From Jeotgalibaca porci (GTDB taxonomy: Bacteria; Bacillota; Bacilli; Lactobacillales; Aerococcaceae), in assembly GCF_011299095.1 (NCBI RefSeq), contig NZ_CP049889.1, positions 1,092,501 to 1,156,500 on the forward strand: a stretch of DNA of 64,000 nt, written 5' to 3'. The first letter of the stretch is position 1; each line of letters opens with the position of its first letter. Both the position numbers and the translations under genes were made by a program. The notes under the pieces are model-generated. The model did no database searches. It was given only the letters and a program-made list of their open reading frames with translations, and was not told the origin of the DNA. Positions 36,990-45,337 of this stretch are shown here, one piece after another.

Positions 36990-37709
36990 ATGAATAAATT
37001 TTATGATATTTATCTGGATTTAAAATGTAAGATTGAAAAATATGAATATACAACAGGCTCTTTATTGCCTAGCGAGAAATTACTCTCTGAAAAATACGGT
37101 GTCTCGCGAGAAACCACTCGAAAAGCCCTCGCACTTTTATTGGAAAATGGCTATATTCAAAAGAAACAAGGAAAAGGTTCTATCGTATTGGACATCCAAC
37201 GGTTTAATTTCCCCGTTTCAGGATTAACCAGTTTCAAGGAATTACAACAATCACAAAACATTGAAAATGAAACCATCGTTCTAAAGAACAAACGTGAAAA
37301 AATTCCTGAATTTCTGGCTGAAACGTTAAATCTACCAACGAATACAGAAGCGGTATCTTTAGTGCGCCTCCGTAAAATTTCAGGTGAAGTGATTATTATC
37401 GACAAGGATATCTTACTGGCGAATATTGTGGATGCTGTGCCATCTGAAGCTGCTGAAGACTCCTTGTATGATTACTTGGAAGGCACATTGGGACTAAATA
37501 TTTCTTATGCCAAAAAAGTATTCGTTGTGGAATCTGCGACACCGGAAGATCGTGCGATGATGCATTTACCAGAAGACTCTTATGTCGTAGTCGTTAAAAG
37601 TGAAGTTTATTTGGAGGACACGCGTCTCTTCCAATACACCGAATCCCGTCACCGCCTCGACCGATTTAAATTTGTGGAATTCGCCCGTCGGAAAAACAGT
37701 TTGATTTAA
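36990..37709 (+). CDS. treR: Trehalose operon regulator TreR (GntR/UTRA family)
   Basis: DNA-binding repressor relieved by trehalose-6-phosphate. 239 residues: GntR winged helix at 1-65 (LLPSEKLLSEKYGVSRETTRK; key part SEKYGVSRETTRKAL) and a UTRA effector domain behind. The segments FPVSGLTSFKEL near 75 and LFQYTESRHRLDRFKFVEFARR at the end are characteristic of Bacillus TreR. Its target site is seen before treP (43208-43223). It is 2.2 kb from the hydrolase and on the other strand, unlike the Bacillus treP-treA-treR order. Confidence 0.92.
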   Translation: MNKFYDIYLDLKCKIEKYEYTTGSLLPSEKLLSEKYGVSRETTRKALALLLENGYIQKKQGKGSIVLDIQRFNFPVSGLTSFKELQQSQNIENETIVLKNKREKIPEFLAETLNLPTNTEAVSLVRLRKISGEVIIIDKDILLANIVDAVPSEAAEDSLYDYLEGTLGLNISYAKKVFVVESATPEDRAMMHLPEDSYVVVVKSEVYLEDTRLFQYTESRHRLDRFKFVEFARRKNSLI

Positions 37710-37721
37710 GAACACCAAACA

Positions 37722-37805
37722 GCTCACTCAAATCAATTTTACGATTTGAGTGAGCCTTTTGTGAAATAATAGCTCACTCAAACTGATTTTACGCTCTGAG
37801 TGAGC
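37722..37805. repeat. Two tandem hairpins, 50-bp period, behind treR
   Basis: GCTCACTCAAA...TTTGAGTGAGC at 37722-37755 and GCTCACTCAAA...CTGAGTGAGC at 37772-37805; starts are exactly 50 bases apart and each is followed by CTTTT. They act plausibly as a double terminator for treR. Their 26-base core (ACTCAAA, ATTTT, G, TGAGT) matches the inverted core of the hairpin array at 8755-9140. Confidence 0.85.
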
Positions 37806-37863
37806 CTTTTTGCTGCAAAAACCTACTATAATAAAAAGAAGGAATCCTTTACAGACAATGTCA

Positions 37864-38559
37864 TCAAAGGGTTCCTTCTTTTTCTGTACCAAAAGCTACT
37901 TCTCTAAGAGAAACAAAATAAAAGCCAATCACTAACTCTAATAATCCCGCTATACTAACCATATTCCATGTCGTCCTGATGCCTATGAATGCTGCCAGTG
38001 TAGCGCCCAAAAGAAAACAGAAAAGGTTCAAACAATGAAAAGTCAGCTTTTGTTTATCCAAAGAAGCGCCTTTAAACATTTCGCTCAATGTGATTCCAAT
38101 ATCTGTTAGCGTTCCGGTTATGATGGTTGTTTTCACCACCATGCCCTTGCAGTAAAGAGTGATGCCGTTTGTAACTCCCAATACCAATACCAAATAAAGT
38201 AAAAAGAAGACGGAATTGAATCCCATTATACTGAATAGAATAAAGATAAGGCCGATACCAACAAATAAAAAACCGTAACGCGAACCCATTTCTTCTCTAT
38301 CCAACGGTTTAAACAACCCGCTAATAAAGCCGCCCAGTATAAAAGTAAAAGCAATTGCTACCAACTGGAGTACCGTAGTAAAATTACCTTCCACATACGC
38401 AATAGCAATTTTGGATATGTTACCGGTTTGACCGCCCACTACCCGTGAAAAAAGTATAATTGCAGTAACATTTAAGTAGCCACCCAGAAGTCGCAACAAG
38501 TAGACCCAAATGGATGAATTTTCTTTTTGGTGCACGGAAAAACCATTTCCTTTCCTCAA
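37864..38559 (-). CDS. DUF1275 (YoaK-like) membrane protein
   Basis: Integral membrane protein of unknown role. 231 residues, six predicted membrane segments; the YoaK/DUF1275 signature GGYLNVTAIILF and GGQTGNISKIAI is near the N-terminus. The start is uncertain: the TTG at 38559 has no good ribosome site, whereas GAGGAAAGG inside the frame could serve a GTG about eight codons later. Monocistronic by position. Confidence 0.78.
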   Translation of the reverse strand: MRKGNGFSVHQKENSSIWVYLLRLLGGYLNVTAIILFSRVVGGQTGNISKIAIAYVEGNFTTVLQLVAIAFTFILGGFISGLFKPLDREEMGSRYGFLFVGIGLIFILFSIMGFNSVFFLLYLVLVLGVTNGITLYCKGMVVKTTIITGTLTDIGITLSEMFKGASLDKQKLTFHCLNLFCFLLGATLAAFIGIRTTWNMVSIAGLLELVIGFYFVSLREVAFGTEKEGTL

Positions 38560-38623
38560 CTAACATTTTTATTTCTCAATTTGTTCATTATAACGCAATA
38601 TACAGAGGTTTGAAGGGAAATTT

Positions 38624-38663
38624 AAAAAAAGACTGAAACCTCTTAAAATACTAAGTTTCAGTC
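38624..38663 (-). terminator. Terminator of the GerMN lipoprotein gene
   Basis: GACTGAAAC/GTTTCAGTC stem followed on the minus strand by seven Ts, just after the lipoprotein stop. Confidence 0.85.
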
Positions 38664-38670
38664 CACTTCA

Positions 38671-39780
38671 TTATTCGATTACATCTCCCATATCAACGCG
38701 CATTGCTTCATCTTTATCAAATGAAAAATGGCCCGACTCATACGGTTCATTGTCTACAGTTAAAACGACTTCTTCGACGCCATAGTAAGTCCCAATAGTA
38801 TTAACAATCCCTTGTAAGAGAAGGGATTCGCCTGAAGATCCGGCATTCATGTCCGTTACTAAGGACTTGTTAAAATCTACGTATACACGCCCATCTTCAT
38901 TTAAGTACAGACTGTTGATACTTGCAGAGTCTGGAATCAAGCGGCCATATTCCACATCAGGAATTTGCTTGAAGAGATCTGTTAAGGTCTGACGTGTGAC
39001 GTCATTTGTATCAAAGGCCATGTTTACCTCAGCTATTTCTAAGCCCATCACATTTGCATCTGGATAGAAAGCCTGTACAAGCGCTGTTTCCGGTACCCCT
39101 TCTTCACGTGAGTCCAATGTTGATGATGTTTCGTAAGTTCCAGCTGTGTCTGTAAAGGTTTCTTTTACCAGGCCAATTCCTTCGGCGTAGTAGCTTTTCG
39201 TAATCGTATCCTCTTCAGTGGTTGTCACTTCGATAGCAGCATACGTTCCCAAGGCTGTCTCAACAGTTGCATCCATTGCCGTAATTTCTGAAGCTGAACC
39301 GGATGGACTGTTCCAAGCTGTTCCCACTTTCAATGGTTCTTGCAACAGAATCGTGTTGCTTTCTTCACTTGTCTTATTCAACATATTCTCGCGGAAATAC
39401 GTTTCAGGACGCTCAAAAACTTTCATTAAAGCTCCGTCCGCATATTCTAAAACTTCGACTATTTGTGTACCGCCGTTATTTTTCGAAAATTGGATGCGAT
39501 TGTCTTCAATGTACTGTGGATATTTGGCATAACTCATATATTCATTGCCTTCTCCGATATACGTATAGGCGACATTTTCTTCAAACGGGAAATACGCCAT
39601 AACAGGAGCTGTCTCGTCCGCCGGTTCTGACGCTGACACGCTACTCTCTGAACTGCTCTCTACCTGTGATTCCGAAACCACTTCGGATTGTGCAGATGAT
39701 TCTTCATTAGGCGTTGCTGTGCCACAACCGGACAAGAACAAACCGACAATTGCCAAGGTTAATAATCGTTTCTTTTCCAT
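38671..39780 (-). CDS. GerMN-domain lipoprotein
   Basis: Surface lipoprotein of unknown function. 369 residues from the ATG at 39780, selected because TTTGGAGG precedes it. Lipobox LSGC (Cys19), then a Ser/Glu-rich linker to about 65, a middle beta-rich domain (about 70-225), and a C-terminal GerMN domain (about 240-365; SLYLNEDGRVYVDFNKSL and IVNTIGTYYGVEEVVLTVD; core LNEDGRVYVDFN). GerMN was named from spore germination protein GerM but is widespread in non-sporulating Firmicutes, so no sporulation link is implied. Own terminator. Confidence 0.82.
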   Translation of the reverse strand: MEKKRLLTLAIVGLFLSGCGTATPNEESSAQSEVVSESQVESSSESSVSASEPADETAPVMAYFPFEENVAYTYIGEGNEYMSYAKYPQYIEDNRIQFSKNNGGTQIVEVLEYADGALMKVFERPETYFRENMLNKTSEESNTILLQEPLKVGTAWNSPSGSASEITAMDATVETALGTYAAIEVTTTEEDTITKSYYAEGIGLVKETFTDTAGTYETSSTLDSREEGVPETALVQAFYPDANVMGLEIAEVNMAFDTNDVTRQTLTDLFKQIPDVEYGRLIPDSASINSLYLNEDGRVYVDFNKSLVTDMNAGSSGESLLLQGIVNTIGTYYGVEEVVLTVDNEPYESGHFSFDKDEAMRVDMGDVIE

Positions 39781-39896
39781 AATAAATCCCTCCAAACAAC
39801 ATCATTTCTTATTATAATTATACCACACCTCCCGGTTTCTCATAAAAACGGATGCGAGTTATTTGGAAGAGTTCCGTTTCGCAAAGTTGGCACTAA

Positions 39897-39934
39897 CAAA
39901 AATAGCCCTGCATGACAAAAATCATACAGGACTA
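39897..39934 (-). terminator. Terminator of the trehalose hydrolase gene
   Basis: TAGTCCTGTATGA/TCATGCAGGGCTA stem with G-U pairs, then TTTTTG on the minus strand, 20 bases after the hydrolase stop. Confidence 0.7.
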
Positions 39935-39955
39935 CCTTTTTATATTTTAAATGTT

Positions 39956-41608
39956 TTATTTCAACAAGAATGCGACGGTTTCGTAAGGACGCAGAGTCAT
40001 TTCTTTCTGCAAGCTTGCCGTCTCATAGTTCCCAATCACAACTTCTGCTGCTTCATCGATATATTCTTCTGGTAGAGTCAGCGTGTAGTCTGTCCCATAG
40101 AAATGATTCAAGACTAGCAAACGTTGTCCGTCTTTCTCACGCACATACGCGTAGACTTCCTTATCATCCAAAAGAATGCCTTTGTAAGAACCATCAGAAA
40201 TAAGTGGCATTTCCTTACGTAATTGGATTAATTTTTGATAGTAAGGGAAAATCTTACCATCAGCGATTTCCTTTTCAACGTTTACTGTTTTGTAGTTATC
40301 TGCAACGTTTAACCACGGTGTGCCTGTTGTAAAGCCGGCATGCTCGCTACTATCCCATTGCATCGGTGAACGTCCGTTATCACGTGATTTTTGGCGGATA
40401 ATTGCCATGGCTTCTTCATGCGTTTGATCTTTCAAACGCAAAGCTTTGTAAGCATTGTGCGATTCGATATCGGCATACTCATGAATATCTTCATAATCCG
40501 GATTGGTCATCCCGATTTCTTCACCTTGGTAAATATACGGTGTTCCGCGCAATAAATGCATCGTTTGTGCCAACATCGTTGCTGTTTCATATGGATAGTT
40601 TTCAGTATCACCAAAGCGGCTGTTCGCACGCGGTTGGTCATGGTTGTTCCAGAACAATGCGTTCCAGCCATTGCCATCAGACATCCCTGCTTGCCACTCA
40701 TCTAGCAAACTTTTCAGTTCCAAGAAATCGAAAGGTGCATTACTCCACTTTTCGCCGTCCACATAATCCACTTTCAAATGGTGGAAACTGAAAATCATGG
40801 ATAACTCATTACGGGCCGGATCAGAATAAAGAACGCCATTTTCGACTGTTGTCGATGACATTTCCCCAACGGTTACGATGTTTTCGTGCTTTCCGAAACT
40901 CTCGATGTTCATTTCTTTTACCCATTCATGAACAATGGGTGTGTCCGTGTACAAGCTCTTCTCATTTCCGCCTTCGCTATCAACGAGTACTTCTTCTTTT
41001 CCAATAACGTTCAATACATCAAAACGGAAACCAGCAATACCCTTTTCCAACCAGAAATTAACCACTTTATATAATTCCTCGCGAACTTCAGGGTTACGCC
41101 AATTCAGATCCGCTTGGGTTTTATCATAAAGACATAAGTAATATTTATCGGTATCTCCGAATGGCGCCCACGCATCACCTACGAATTTAGATTGCCAGTT
41201 AGTTGGCAGGCTGCCGTCTTCCTTTGGTTCACGAAGAATGTAATAATCCTCATATTTTTTGTCGCCGGCCAGTGCTTTTTGGAACCATTCATGGGTTATG
41301 GATGTATGGTTAAACACCATATCAAACATCAACTCAATCCCGTGTTCCTTCGCTTTGGCGATTAACGCATCAATATCTTCCATTGTGCCGAATAACGGAT
41401 CAATAGCGTAATAATCAGTTACGTCATATCCATTGTCTTTTTGTGGTGACTTGAAGACTGGATTCATCCAGATCATCTCAATCCCTAACTTTTCTAAGTA
41501 CGGTAACTTTTCAATAATTCCCTTGATATCTCCCATACCGTTGCCATCCGAATCTTTAAATGACTTCGGGTATAACTGATAAATAGCTTTCTCTTTAAAA
41601 TTTCCCAT
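39956..41608 (-). CDS. treC: Trehalose-6-phosphate hydrolase (GH13)
   Basis: Cleaves trehalose-6-phosphate to glucose and glucose-6-phosphate in the cytoplasm. 550 residues from the ATG at 41608 (MGNFKEKAIYQLYPKSF), with a GAGGGGGC site. GH13 regions are clear: DMVFNHTS, GFRFDVLNVI (nucleophile Asp near 198), VGEMSSTT (acid/base Glu near 253), WNNHDQPR. Together with treP 66 bases upstream and TreR this identifies the phosphotrehalase rather than an oligo-1,6-glucosidase, though the families are close. Bacillus calls this gene treA. Confidence 0.9.
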   Translation of the reverse strand: MGNFKEKAIYQLYPKSFKDSDGNGMGDIKGIIEKLPYLEKLGIEMIWMNPVFKSPQKDNGYDVTDYYAIDPLFGTMEDIDALIAKAKEHGIELMFDMVFNHTSITHEWFQKALAGDKKYEDYYILREPKEDGSLPTNWQSKFVGDAWAPFGDTDKYYLCLYDKTQADLNWRNPEVREELYKVVNFWLEKGIAGFRFDVLNVIGKEEVLVDSEGGNEKSLYTDTPIVHEWVKEMNIESFGKHENIVTVGEMSSTTVENGVLYSDPARNELSMIFSFHHLKVDYVDGEKWSNAPFDFLELKSLLDEWQAGMSDGNGWNALFWNNHDQPRANSRFGDTENYPYETATMLAQTMHLLRGTPYIYQGEEIGMTNPDYEDIHEYADIESHNAYKALRLKDQTHEEAMAIIRQKSRDNGRSPMQWDSSEHAGFTTGTPWLNVADNYKTVNVEKEIADGKIFPYYQKLIQLRKEMPLISDGSYKGILLDDKEVYAYVREKDGQRLLVLNHFYGTDYTLTLPEEYIDEAAEVVIGNYETASLQKEMTLRPYETVAFLLK

Positions 41609-41674
41609 ATTAAAAGCCCCCTCTAACATTAAAACAGGAGCAAAAGTCGAAATCACCTTTGCTCCTCAGTTTAA

Positions 41675-43189
41675 TTATCTGCCTGATTCAATTACTGGTG
41701 TATCATCAATTTCGCCTTTAGGAACAAGGATCCCTTTTTTCTCAAATAAGACTGTCAACAAGAATGGGACAACAATTGCGATACCCATTGCTACAAAGAA
41801 CATTGGCCAGTGTTCGAATTGGATGGATAAGAATCCAGGAATACCACCAACACCGATTGATGCTGCTGTTACGCCAGTTAGTACCGATACGAAGCCTGCT
41901 AGCCCTGATCCGACCATTGCGGCTACGAATGGATAAATATACTTGATATTAATACCAAACATTGCGGGTTCAGTAACACCTAGGTAACAGGAAATCATAG
42001 CTGGAATAGAAACTTGCTCTTCTTTTTTGTTTCCCCTGTGCATCCAAATAATTGCAAGAACTGCAGAACCTTGCGCAATATTTGATAGTGCAATCATCGG
42101 CCATAGTTGTGTACCACCGAAGTCTGATTGCAACTGTAAGTCAATCGCGTTGGACATGTGGTGTAGACCTGTAATAACAAGTGGTGAATAAAGAGCACCA
42201 AACACAAGTCCGAATAACCAGTTGAAACTGCTTGTGATACCGGAGTAAACCACGTTTGAAATCCAATTACCAATTTGCCAACCAATTGGTCCCAATACCG
42301 TATGGGCAATAATAACAGTTGGTAATAGTGCAAAGAATGGGACAAAAATCATGGAAATCGCTTGTGGAATCCACTTACGTAGCCAGATTTCCAAATACGC
42401 TAATGTGAAACCAGCCAACATTGCCGGTAATACTTGCGCTTGGTAACCAATCATATCAATTTGGAAGAATCCAAAGTCCCAGAATGGTATTTCCCCTGCT
42501 GCAGCTGCATCAGCCACACCATAAGCGTTCAAGAGTTGTGGTGAAACCAACGTTAATCCGAGTACAATACCCAAGATTTGCGTTGTTCCCATTTTTTTCG
42601 TTACACTCCACGTAATACCTACTGGCAGGAAGTGGAAAATTGCTTCACCAATGAGCCATAGGAAGTGGTTCACACCGGACCAGAATTGACTCACATCAAC
42701 AATGCGATTATAAATCGGCTCGCCAGCTGCTGTTACTTGCGCAACACCATCTTGCATCAATTGACCGAGAGATTCCATTTGAATCCCTTCTAAGACATTA
42801 CGGAATCCTAAGATAAGACCCCCAACAACGATTGCCGGAATAAGTGGACTAAAAATTTCTGCTAAAACGGACATGGCACGTTGAACTGGGTTTTGATTTT
42901 GTTTGGCAGCGGCTTTCGCTTGGTCTTTCGAAACGCCTTCTTTACCGGATTGCTTCGTGAACTCGTTGTAGAACATTGGCACTTCATTACCGACGATTAC
43001 CTGGAATTGACCGGCTTGGGTAAAAGTACCCTTGACTGCCGGAATATCCTCAATCTTTTTCACATCTGCCGCGGATGGATCATTCAATACGAAACGCATC
43101 CGAGTTGCACAATGCGATACTGCCGAAATGTTATCGGGACCTCCTATATGCTCAAGTAGGTCTGCAGCATCTTTCTTAAAATCAGCCAT
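41675..43189 (-). CDS. treP: PTS trehalose-specific EIIBC component
   Basis: Imports trehalose with phosphorylation to trehalose-6-phosphate. 504 residues: EIIB domain 1-90 with phosphocysteine Cys27 in VSHCATRMRF, linker, then EIIC membrane domain (about 105-480) with about ten helices and the GITEPAMFG-like motif (LGVTEPAMFGIN). No EIIA domain, so phosphate must come from a separate EIIA-Glc protein, as usual for TreP. AAAGGAGGAGC site before ATG. Regulated through the TreR operator and cre upstream. Confidence 0.94.
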   Translation of the reverse strand: MADFKKDAADLLEHIGGPDNISAVSHCATRMRFVLNDPSAADVKKIEDIPAVKGTFTQAGQFQVIVGNEVPMFYNEFTKQSGKEGVSKDQAKAAAKQNQNPVQRAMSVLAEIFSPLIPAIVVGGLILGFRNVLEGIQMESLGQLMQDGVAQVTAAGEPIYNRIVDVSQFWSGVNHFLWLIGEAIFHFLPVGITWSVTKKMGTTQILGIVLGLTLVSPQLLNAYGVADAAAAGEIPFWDFGFFQIDMIGYQAQVLPAMLAGFTLAYLEIWLRKWIPQAISMIFVPFFALLPTVIIAHTVLGPIGWQIGNWISNVVYSGITSSFNWLFGLVFGALYSPLVITGLHHMSNAIDLQLQSDFGGTQLWPMIALSNIAQGSAVLAIIWMHRGNKKEEQVSIPAMISCYLGVTEPAMFGINIKYIYPFVAAMVGSGLAGFVSVLTGVTAASIGVGGIPGFLSIQFEHWPMFFVAMGIAIVVPFLLTVLFEKKGILVPKGEIDDTPVIESGR

Positions 43190-43207
43190 TTTTGCTCCTC
43201 CTTTTTA

Positions 43208-43223
43208 ACTTGTATATACAAGT
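43208..43223. promoter_or_regulatory. TreR operator
   Basis: ACTTGTATATACAAGT, a perfect 16-bp palindrome containing TTGTATATACAA, the operator core known for TreR in Bacillus. It lies just downstream of the treP transcription start, where bound repressor would block elongation. Confidence 0.88.
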
Positions 43224-43236
43224 CATCGGTACAATT

Positions 43237-43275
43237 ATCATAACGTATTTAAATTCGTTTTGCAACCGTTTTCTA
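43237..43275 (-). promoter_or_regulatory. treP promoter with overlapping cre site
   Basis: Minus strand TTGCAA (43260-43265), 17 bases, TATGAT (43237-43242). TAGAAAACGGTTGCA (43261-43275) fits the catabolite-responsive element WTGNAANCGNWNNCW with one mismatch and overlaps the -35, so CcpA could repress the operon when glucose is present. Confidence 0.72.
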
Positions 43276-43313
43276 ATTACTTTTAAAGAAAATGATTTAT
43301 ACGCTTCTGATGA

Positions 43314-43348
43314 CAAAAAAAGCCATAAACAGAAGTCTGTCTACAGCT
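43314..43348 (-). terminator. Terminator of the ATP-grasp gene
   Basis: AAAAGCTGTAGACAG and CTGTTTATGGCTTTT (one or two mismatches) with seven Ts on the minus strand. It overlaps the last codons and closes the long flagellar-to-ligase gene series. Confidence 0.65.
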
Positions 43349-44579
43349 TTTTTGTATGGAGTACGTGTGGGTTGAATGACGTATATTTCGTCTCAATCGG
43401 TTTAACTTTTCCTTCTAGAGACTTGTATTTCCATAGCTTCCGATAAAAATTAAGCGTGGAAATACCAATATACAATTTGCGCAGCCAGTTGGTCTCATAA
43501 GCAGCTACCAAGGGATGAACCACAGGCATGGTTCTGAGTTTTGGAAACTCTACACGGTGCTCCAAGAGATGATTGGTTAGCGCGCTGTAGATAATTTCTT
43601 TCTTAAAGGGCGCAAATGAAAGTTCCTTTTTGAGCAGGAAGTCTTCTATATAATAAGCTGCCACATTATAGCCGGCAGCCGTGACATAATAATTGCTTAA
43701 ACCTAAACGACCGTTCATTTCAAAAAAAACATAATCATTCCGGCGGGCATCATATTTCACATCAAAAGTAGCAAAACCATAGAAGCCGGTCGCCGCAATC
43801 ATCCGGGAAATAGGTTCCTCCACTTGCTTTTCTTCGCGAACCCAGCCTGCCAAACTATTTCCAATCGCAGACGGTGTCGGATCATCTACTAAGACATTTG
43901 CATAAGAAAACAACTTAATCTGTAAATCTTTTTGCGAAACATAAACCGTTACAATTCCCAGATGCGTATCGTCTCCCGGAATATACTCTTGTACAAGTAA
44001 ATCGGACGTGTAACCTGCCTGACGGATACGGGAAATGATTGTAGCTGCTTCCTCTTCATGTTGGCAAATATAGACTTTATTCTTTCCTTCAAAATCTAAA
44101 TTGTGATATTCCGTTGTCTGAGCGGCTTTAATAATGACCGGATAAGCGAGTTCAAATGTTTCCGATTCACGTAAAACGACTGTGCGGGGATGCAAAATAT
44201 CCAATTGTTCACACAGGTTACTAAAGTTAGTTTTATCGACAACTGAGATATACGATTCGTAATCCGAATAAGGGACAACCCATTTTGATGAAAAATGGGT
44301 TCTATTTTTGATCAGCAGTTCCACATATCGGTCATCACTACCAAAAATTATTTTTTGCGTTTCTGGATAATCTTTTTGAATAGCCGCCATTGTACATGTC
44401 AGAGCCGTAAAGTCTTGCATATCTACTTGATAATAAAATTCAAGGATACGTGAATTTCGTACCGGACCTGTCTGGAAGGGACTAATAATGATGGTTTTTA
44501 CACCATATTTTTCGTAAAAGGCGCGCGCTAGGCTATATGAGCCGCGGTTTGCTCCCATAATAACAGGGGTAAAGTTCAT
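43341..44579 (-). CDS. ATP-grasp carboxylate-amine ligase, possibly D-aspartate ligase
   Basis: Joins a carboxylate to an amine using ATP. 412 residues: N-terminal Rossmann-like part (VIMGANRGSYSLARAF), central ATP-grasp domain with AYPVIIKAAQ (about 143-152), LLVQEYIPG near 193 and the metal-binding VFFEMNGRLGLSNYY near 285-300. The architecture resembles Enterococcus faecium AslA, which adds D-Asp to the lysine of the peptidoglycan precursor, so a cross-bridge role is a fair guess. It directly follows the FtsE-like gene (4-base overlap in the open frame). Alternative: another amino-acid ligase. Confidence 0.7.
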   Translation of the reverse strand: MNFTPVIMGANRGSYSLARAFYEKYGVKTIIISPFQTGPVRNSRILEFYYQVDMQDFTALTCTMAAIQKDYPETQKIIFGSDDRYVELLIKNRTHFSSKWVVPYSDYESYISVVDKTNFSNLCEQLDILHPRTVVLRESETFELAYPVIIKAAQTTEYHNLDFEGKNKVYICQHEEEAATIISRIRQAGYTSDLLVQEYIPGDDTHLGIVTVYVSQKDLQIKLFSYANVLVDDPTPSAIGNSLAGWVREEKQVEEPISRMIAATGFYGFATFDVKYDARRNDYVFFEMNGRLGLSNYYVTAAGYNVAAYYIEDFLLKKELSFAPFKKEIIYSALTNHLLEHRVEFPKLRTMPVVHPLVAAYETNWLRKLYIGISTLNFYRKLWKYKSLEGKVKPIETKYTSFNPHVLHTKKL

Positions 44580-45319
44580 GCATGTTCGTCCTTTCTACAC
44601 AATATAAAAATCTTTTTTCTTATAATCGTACTGTAAAGAACCAACTGCTTTTTTTGATTCATCAGCAACCAGCTGTCCCCAGACATTGTCAAAGAACGGA
44701 AGTGGAAGCGCTGAAAAATGTGTTGGTCATGAGTTGCTAACAAAACAGTCGTGCCACGGCGGTTAATCCGCATAAGCAGACGGAAAATTTCCATCGATGC
44801 GCGCGGATCAAGATTCCCAGTCGGTTCATCGGCCAAGAGAATCCGAGGTTCATTAATAAGCGCGCGGGCAATTGCGACACGTTGCTGTTGTCCCCCAGAA
44901 AGTTCTTCCGGATAACAATCAGCTTTATCGGCGAGTTCCACTAAGGTCAGCGTTTGTCTAATACGGGCATCCATTTCTTCTTCAGGAAAAGCTAAAATCT
45001 CGAGTGCAAAGCGCACATTTTCATACACAGTTTTTTTCGGTAACAGGTGATACTCTTGAAAGATGATGCCGATATCGCGACGTAGTTTATGTAAATCGCG
45101 TACTTTAATTTTTGAGATATCGCGTTCGTCAATCATCACAGTTCCCGAAGAAATCGCTTCATCGCGGTATAACGTTTTTAGTAATGTTGATTTCCCTGAT
45201 CCACTCGCACCTAGTAAATAAACAAACTCGCCTTCTTCAATCGTAAAGCTCATATCACGAATCGCTACAACTCCGCGCCGATAAACCTTCCCCACATTTT
45301 TACATTCAATAATAGTCAT
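44576..45319 (-). CDS. FtsE-like ABC ATPase, 3' end apparently frameshifted
   Basis: ATPase of the FtsE type; FtsEX regulates cell-wall hydrolases at division. Walker [10 protein letters not shown] near 37, [16 protein letters not shown], signature [15 protein letters not shown], Walker [14 protein letters not shown] and ATHDQ are intact. After IFQRF (near base 44706) the open frame gives an unusual tail up to 44576. The -1 frame instead reads [19 protein letters not shown] then [12 protein letters not shown] and stops at 44595, like the FtsE ending G-x-x-V-x-DES-x-x-x-YGSYD. A one-base deletion near 44706 or a -1 slip is likely. No ftsX follows; 18 bases after the last flagellar gene. Confidence 0.82.
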   Translation of the reverse strand: MTIIECKNVGKVYRRGVVAIRDMSFTIEEGEFVYLLGASGSGKSTLLKTLYRDEAISSGTVMIDERDISKIKVRDLHKLRRDIGIIFQEYHLLPKKTVYENVRFALEILAFPEEEMDARIRQTLTLVELADKADCYPEELSGGQQQRVAIARALINEPRILLADEPTGNLDPRASMEIFRLLMRINRRGTTVLLATHDQHIFQRFHFRSLTMSGDSWLLMNQKKQLVLYSTIIRKKIFILCRKDEHA

Positions 45320-45337
45320 CGCTTCTTACACTCTTTC

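Noticed and set aside
38671-39780. Sporulation/germination gene because of GerMN
   Set aside because: GerMN domains are widespread in non-sporulating Firmicutes lipoproteins and no other spore gene is in the window.
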